Below, one piece after another: positions 59,309 through 64,000 of a stretch of DNA of 64,000 bases. The notes below the pieces were generated by a model. It made no database searches and was not told where the DNA came from. It saw only the letters and a program-made list of their open reading frames with translations. Where the stretch lies: positions 58,295,869 through 58,359,868 of the forward strand of contig NC_046683.1 in assembly GCF_009870125.1 (NCBI RefSeq). Direction: 5' to 3'. Each line of letters opens with the position of its first letter. The first letter of the stretch is position 1. The DNA is from Drosophila pseudoobscura (Eukaryota > Arthropoda > Insecta > Diptera > Drosophilidae). The position numbers and the translations under genes were made by a program.

Positions 59309-60299
59309 ATGAATGCACAGCTGATCCTCAGGCAGTTCCCCAACCACATCATATTCCGCACCCTCCACTACTCCCTAATCGCGGAGCAGCTCCGCGAGGA
59401 GATCGAATCGAGGAGCGGGCCCAAGGTCAAGCGCAGGAGCTGCCTGGAGTGGGAGCCCTTTTCCCTGTGGCTTACCAATTTGATGCTCATCTATGCGGGC
59501 GACATCCTGGGCAACCTCCTGCTGGGCACTCTGCCCCTGGAGCCGCTCTGCAACAGCGCCGACGTGCTCCTAAGCTCTTGCATGTGGTGAGTGGAATGTA
59601 CAGTCGAAAAGTCAGGAGTCATCTGATAATCCCCGATCCCTTCCGGCTAGGTACCTCATCTTCTACTGCCCCTTTGACCTGGGACATGCGGTGGCGCAGA
59701 CCGTGTTCTTTCGCATCCTGGCCACGACCATGTCGACTATCAGCCAGGTGCAGCTCATCGACAAGGGTGTGACCCTGGCCGGGAATCTCTATGGCAATGC
59801 CCCAGTGGCCATGCTGGTCGTTGGAACTATCATGGGCAGTGGGGCCGAGCTTCTGAAGCCCGTGGCCGCGATCCTCATCAACCGGTGTCAGCACAACCAG
59901 ATGGCGTACATCAAGCTGAGCATGTGGGTGCCAAGGAGCTGGAGTACTCTTCTATCCCTCATCTTATACCTCATGCCTGTTCTCCCACACAGAAACTCGA
60001 AGCTGGCTCTTGTCATATCCTGTCTATTCGCACTGGACATCCATCAGAGTCCCCTGCTCCTTGGGCTGACGCGGAACCAGCTGCAGGTCTACACCCTGGT
60101 GTTCGTCAATACCTACAAGTATCTGTCGCTGGCCTATCGGACGGAGCACTTTGTCTGGTTGATGGAGACCCGCATGCGCTACACCTTCTTCGGCGGCCTC
60201 ACGGCGGACTTGACCAAGTTTTTTAAACGCTATCCAAAACCTGACAAAAGGCAAAGGGAAACGTTTTCAAAATTTGATTTAAACCGTCGACGGCACTGA
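59309..60299 (+). CDS. TRIC/TMEM38-family intracellular cation channel, divergent
   Basis: Three exons are read: 59309-59586, 59651-59923 and 59993-60299, giving 285 residues. The second donor is GTGGGT; this choice keeps the frame and aligns with family members. The segment L-L-L-G-T-L-P-L-E-P-L..W-Y-L-I-F-Y-C-P-F-D-L matches the TRIC consensus (vertebrate TRIC-A has W-Y-L-I-F-F-C-P-L-D-L). Several hydrophobic helices follow and the C terminus is strongly basic. TRIC trimers conduct K+ across ER/SR membranes to balance Ca2+ release. The conserved K-G-x-G loop is here M-G-S-G (about residues 154-157), lacking the lysine implicated in lipid and ion handling. It may be a divergent paralogue of the main fly TRIC. 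A (GT)n run at 59264-59290 precedes the start and could end a 5'-UTR intron. Confidence 0.8.
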
Positions 60300-60309
60300 A
60301 AGATTGCGC

Positions 60310-60920
60310 CATCAGAAGCACTGAAGAACTCCCAATACCCTCTTCAGGGGGCTCTAAGGGGAATGATACGTTAAGCGGCTTAGGTTTCCTCCCTGCCGCC
60401 GTCACTGCCACTTGCCACTGCCACTCGCCACTCAGCCAAGCGATGGAGACACGACACGTGGCGGCAGATGTTCCGCTTGATCGGGTTACGCGTAGGGTAC
60501 ATGCTAATCAGCTTAGAGGAGCTCTGCCTCTCACGAGGAGGGCGCGAGGCTGGAGGAGCGGAATGAGCGCTCCAAGTATAATCGTCTAGCTGTCGTCTAT
60601 CGTACTGTGAAATTTCCGTTTGAAAATAAATAAGTATATTAGTAAATGAAATCTCCATTAGGGAGTGCATTTATGAGGAAGGGGAATGGCACATTTCTTG
60701 CGACTTATGGGTAACCCTCTTCAAAATTAAGTGGCAAAGAGTGGCAGCCCCGTTACCGTATTTATCGAGAGTCTATCGTGCATTTATCGCACATTAACCG
60801 CACACGCAGAATTTCAAAGAGAAATTCAAATATTTTCGATTAAAGTTGCCTTTGATATACTCGTAAAAATCTCATTCTCAATCAGATCATTTCCCCCCCC
60901 CCCCACTCTCAACGCCTCAA
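60310..60920. other. Intergenic, nothing recognised
   Basis: This lies between the TRIC-like and Dpy-30-like genes. A C run ends at about 60904, just before the Dpy-30-like start. No gene is seen. Confidence 0.4.
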
Positions 60921-60921
60921 A

Positions 60922-61302
60922 ATGTTGAGCAAACTAGCAGTAAAATCCAAAACTTCCCCCAAAAGTCCCCGCAAGCTGACAAAAGTCCAATCCATGGAGA
61001 ACAAATCCAAGCAAAAGTCCAAGCAAAAGACTACAGGTGCCAAAGCCATCGACTGTCCACCAATCGAGAAACCAAAGAAAGAGGCGTCACCAAAGGCAGA
61101 GCCGGAGTGCAACAGACCCCACTTCTATCGCTCGCCAGAGGAGAAGCGTACCTATTTAGAGCTTCAGGTGGTGCCCATTCTGATGGAGGGGATGCTGGCT
61201 GTTGCCCGCGAACAGCCGCGGGATCCCATCGGATATCTGGAGAAGTTCTGGCTGCAGGACAGGCTGAAGTGCGACATTCCGCTGCCCAAAAACATCCTCT
61301 GA
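60922..61302 (+). CDS. Dpy-30-motif protein
   Basis: This is a single exon of 126 residues. The first 65 residues are Lys/Ser-rich and disordered. Residues about 71-112 match the Dpy-30 dimerisation motif: Y-L-E-L-Q-V-V-P-I-L-M-E-G-M-L-A-V-A followed by R-E-Q-P-R-D-P-I-G-Y-L-E-K-F-W-L (human DPY30 has Y-L-D-Q-T-V-V-P-I-L-L-Q-G-L). Dpy-30 homodimers dock amphipathic helices of Ash2L in H3K4 methyltransferase complexes, and related modules serve in cilia and flagella. Flies have two named Dpy-30-like genes; I cannot say whether this is one of them. The basic tail and lack of a TATA box separate it from the secreted cluster. Confidence 0.85.
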   Translation: MLSKLAVKSKTSPKSPRKLTKVQSMENKSKQKSKQKTTGAKAIDCPPIEKPKKEASPKAEPECNRPHFYRSPEEKRTYLELQVVPILMEGMLAVAREQPRDPIGYLEKFWLQDRLKCDIPLPKNIL

Positions 61303-61554
61303 CTGAATACTGAATCTAGTTTCAAATCAAATCAAATTTCAAATTATCAGATGATTGAATAAATGCTGTTCTGGTTTCTGTTTAGCCTCATTGAACGTTG
61401 CATTTCTTTGGCCATTGAAGCGAGACGCCTCTGGGGGACTGGGGGCTATAAAAACAGCCCTTGGGATCTTCCCAATCATCAGTCATTCGACAGCATTGAC
61501 CTAGTCACAAGTGTCCCTCAGAACCCGATCCAGTACCAGAGAAAGCCAGCGATC

Positions 61555-62200
61555 ATGTCCAGAGTGGTGAGTGATCATTCAGGAAACACCAAGGCCAAAT
61601 ACAGAATAGGGTACTCCTTCACAGTGCCTTCCCGTCCTGGCCATTGTGCTCATCCTTGCCGGATCCTCCGAGGCAGCCGGCCTGGAGTGGCCCTCCAATT
61701 TGTTGGCTCTGAGCTCTGGCAAGTCCTCGCAGCTCCTGCCTCTGGCCAGCGAGGATTCCGAAGAGCTTTCTGAGAGTCGTGCTGCCTCTGCTGCCGCTGC
61801 TGCTGCTGCTGCTCAAAGCGAGGAGAAGGATCAGGAAGAGGATTCTTCCTCCTCTGATCAGCTCTCGCAGTCCTCCAGCGGCAGCTCGGACACCATCGAT
61901 GCCCGCCTCTTGTCTGGAATACCCGTCTCCGTGCCCCTGCCTCTGATTGTGGCCGCTCGTTCCGGGCTACGGACTGTGCTCACCATCCAGGAGCCCACTG
62001 TAGCCAAGGTGGGGGAGGTGGTGCAGCATGTGCCCACCGCTGTGTCCCACCAGAGCCAGACCATTGTCCACGACCACCGTCGCCTGGTCACCCCCATCGT
62101 GGCACCGGCCGTGCGCACCACAAAACTGGTTCGCCAGCAGCCGCCGCTCCTCTGGACCCTGTCCTCCGCCGATCCTCGCCTGGTCCTGCTCCGGAACTAA
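61555..62200 (+). CDS. retinin: Probable retinin (corneal-lens protein)
   Basis: Exon 1 is 61555-61566 (M-S-R-V), the intron 61567-61624, and exon 2 61625-62200, giving 195 residues. A TATAAAAA box lies at 61447-61454. The signal peptide is C-L-P-V-L-A-I-V-L-I-L-A-G-S-S-E-A-A-G. Next come L-E-W-P-S-N-L-L-A-L-S-S, an acidic Ser/Glu-rich disordered region with a run of alanines (about residues 55-95), and the family core at about 131-170 with A-V-S-H-Q-S at 143-148, then T-P-I-V-A-P-A-V-R-T-T. Length and the acidic serine-rich middle fit my recollection of D. melanogaster retinin (CG13057, about 190 residues), which forms the anti-reflective corneal nanocoating. The orthology call is from memory. 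Confidence 0.65.
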
Positions 62201-62759
62201 GGGCCCACTGAAGACCTTCGAGGGCCCCACAGTCACGGAAACCAAAGAACGAACAAGATGAACAACTCGCCAAAACCCACTTCTAGCTATACTTCTCTTC
62301 CCTAGCCAACAGACTTGTCTGTCTCTTCTCTGTCTCCGAACTGTTTTCTGTCTTCTGTCCTGTCTTCTCTTTTAGTCTCTTCTCTTCTCTGCCATTTTCT
62401 GTAGAACTATTCTCTGCAATAAAGAATATGCATCCGCAACTGCAGTTCTCTGGGTTCTTTGCATTCCTTGGGCGGTGACAGGAAATCAATAAAGAAAACA
62501 CGGCTCCAGCCCACGACAACAATAAATATGCCACATGCCACATACCACATCTTCTGCTGTGCAATCAGCGATCTGTGATCTGTGATCTCTGGAGGATTAG
62601 GGAGAGGCGGAACATGAGCCATGCTCAAGGGCTAGAAGGGCCACTCAATCTCAATTAGAATGCAATGGTCCGTTCTCCACTCTCGGCTGGACTATAAAAG
62701 TGGCTCCGTCTTCATTTCCAGCCAACAGTCGATGCCCAGACATTGAAGAATCAACAAAG

Positions 62760-63120
62760 ATGCCGAAGCAATTGGTAAGGAGGAGGTGTAACCTTGGAAG
62801 AGAATCCCTCTCATTTGAGTTCCTTCTTTCAGTGTCTCTTTGTGGCAGTTGTACTCCTCTGCCTCGTGGCTGGGGGGCAGACTGAACTCCACATCTATCA
62901 TCCACTGCTGACGCTGCACCAGGAGCCCACGCTGGCCCGAGTGGGGAATCTGCTGGAGCATGTACCCACTGCCGTCTCGCATCAGAGCTCCACCATTGTC
63001 CATCGCACTGCGCCGCGGCTCACGCCGCTCCTGGCACCCGCTCTCCGGACAACTCTGCACTATCCGCCCACCTGGAGCTATCCGTTCTATGGGGCCACCA
63101 ACTCTCTCTACAGAAAGTAA
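62760..63120 (+). CDS. Retinin-motif secreted protein
   Basis: Exon 1 is 62760-62774 (M-P-K-Q-L), the intron 62775-62832, and exon 2 62833-63120, giving 100 residues. A TATAAAAG box lies at 62693-62700, and AATAAA occurs near 63200. The signal peptide C-L-F-V-A-V-V-L-L-C-L-V-A-G-G-Q precedes T-E-L-H-I-Y-H-P. The core [20 protein letters not shown] is followed by L-T-P-L-L-A-P-A-L-R-T-T. The E-H-V-P-T and P-A-L-R-T-T segments match the retinin candidate just upstream (Q-H-V-P-T, P-A-V-R-T-T), so the two look like tandem duplicates. It lacks the acidic insert. Confidence 0.88.
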
Positions 63121-63209
63121 ATCCCGAACACTGAATACAGTATGATTTTCTAAGCACTGAAGACCCAGACCCATTGGATTTACGCTCTCGAAACGCACAA
63201 TAAAATATA

Positions 63210-64000
63210 ACAAATTCCAAAAGCACACAATGCAATATCTGTGGACTGACAGGAGGAGGCTCTACCAATCCTTTTTTGGGGGGGAGAGACGACGACTGCC
63301 AGTCGATTGCCAATTAAATTTCGCGCTATGCTGCACTTCTGATTGAGTGCCACTGACGTCACCCGAGATGAATCAACATCCACAAACGCACGAAATAATA
63401 CCTACATTTGGAAATAAATATTTCGTTTCTTTTTTTTCTGTTGGAGATTGGAGGATGGGTGTGGATTGACGTGCCGTACGCAAATGTCTCGGCATTATTC
63501 CATGGGCCATGCCATCCTGCCGAATGCCAGAACATTCCCCCAGGAATGATGACCTCGGGTCAGTAGCCGAAAGCCCAAAATGTGTTCTAGGAGAATGAGG
63601 CTGACCATTGATTGAGGCCTTTAACCCAGTACCCAGAACCCAGTATCCAGAGTACAGTGTGTGTTATTGTCTCTCCATCGAGAGTGACAAAAACAAGCAA
63701 CAATTGGAAGCCATTCGACGGCAGCCAGGTGGGATAAACACTATAGATACGCATACGAGTACGGGTCTGCGCCTTTTCCCATAGATTCTCTTGAAATTTA
63801 TGAAATTGAAAACCTTGAACCTTCAACCGTGCTTGAGGGGAGAAGCCAAAGGTTAGACGCACCGAAAAGACAGAGACAGAAGATCGAAGCTCTACAGATT
63901 ATGCAAGTCTCTGCTCAAGTGAATGAACCGCAATCCCAGGCAAAGTCTGTCCAACAGATATGACGCAGAATACGTTCTCGACCAGGCCCGGCACCAGGAC
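63210..64000. other. Intergenic, nothing recognised
   Basis: No supported coding frame follows the last gene. A T run occurs near 63430-63439. The window ends before any next gene is evident. Confidence 0.4.

Overview
The window looks like Drosophila nuclear DNA. It has TATA-driven genes with one short intron of about 56-98 bp, abundant simple repeats, and a DINE-1-like element. It also holds a dense cluster of small secreted low-complexity proteins, many carrying the Retinin C-terminal motif (core V/I-S-H-Q-S). From memory, this cluster corresponds to the CG13040-CG13069/retinin region at about 72F-73A of D. melanogaster 3L (Muller element D). The repeat content makes an obscura-group species plausible. 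Neither point could be checked here.

Layout. From 1 to 15.3 kb lie seven secreted Ala/Pro/Tyr/Gln-rich cuticle-type genes without a clear Retinin motif, separated by gene-poor stretches. From 15.4 to 22.7 kb I see no coding gene. From 22.7 to 27.8 kb are four Retinin-motif genes, including a head-to-head pair of near-identical paralogues, one of which has lost the family intron. From 28.3 to 37.5 kb is a tandem satellite array of about 30 monomers in two length classes (about 298-302 and 318-322 bp), lying between two convergent Retinin-motif genes. From 37.8 to 63.2 kb are eleven more Retinin-motif genes (including a second head-to-head pair, a protein with two motif copies, a His-rich member and a likely retinin orthologue). 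The same stretch holds an orphan secreted peptide, an unrecognised 140-residue protein, a divergent TRIC/TMEM38 cation channel and a Dpy-30-motif protein. A DINE-1-like element lies at 52.99-54.1 kb.

Shared design. Almost every secreted gene has a TATA box about 70-235 bp (usually 90-110 bp) upstream of the ATG. A micro-exon of 4-7 codons (usually M-F-K-L/F) comes next, then a phase-0 intron, then one exon holding the rest of the signal peptide and the mature chain. This points to one duplicated family expressed by epidermis or lens-secreting cells. The mature proteins probably form cuticle or corneal-lens coatings (inference from the family). Splice junctions were assigned by eye from GT..AG sites and signal-peptide continuity.
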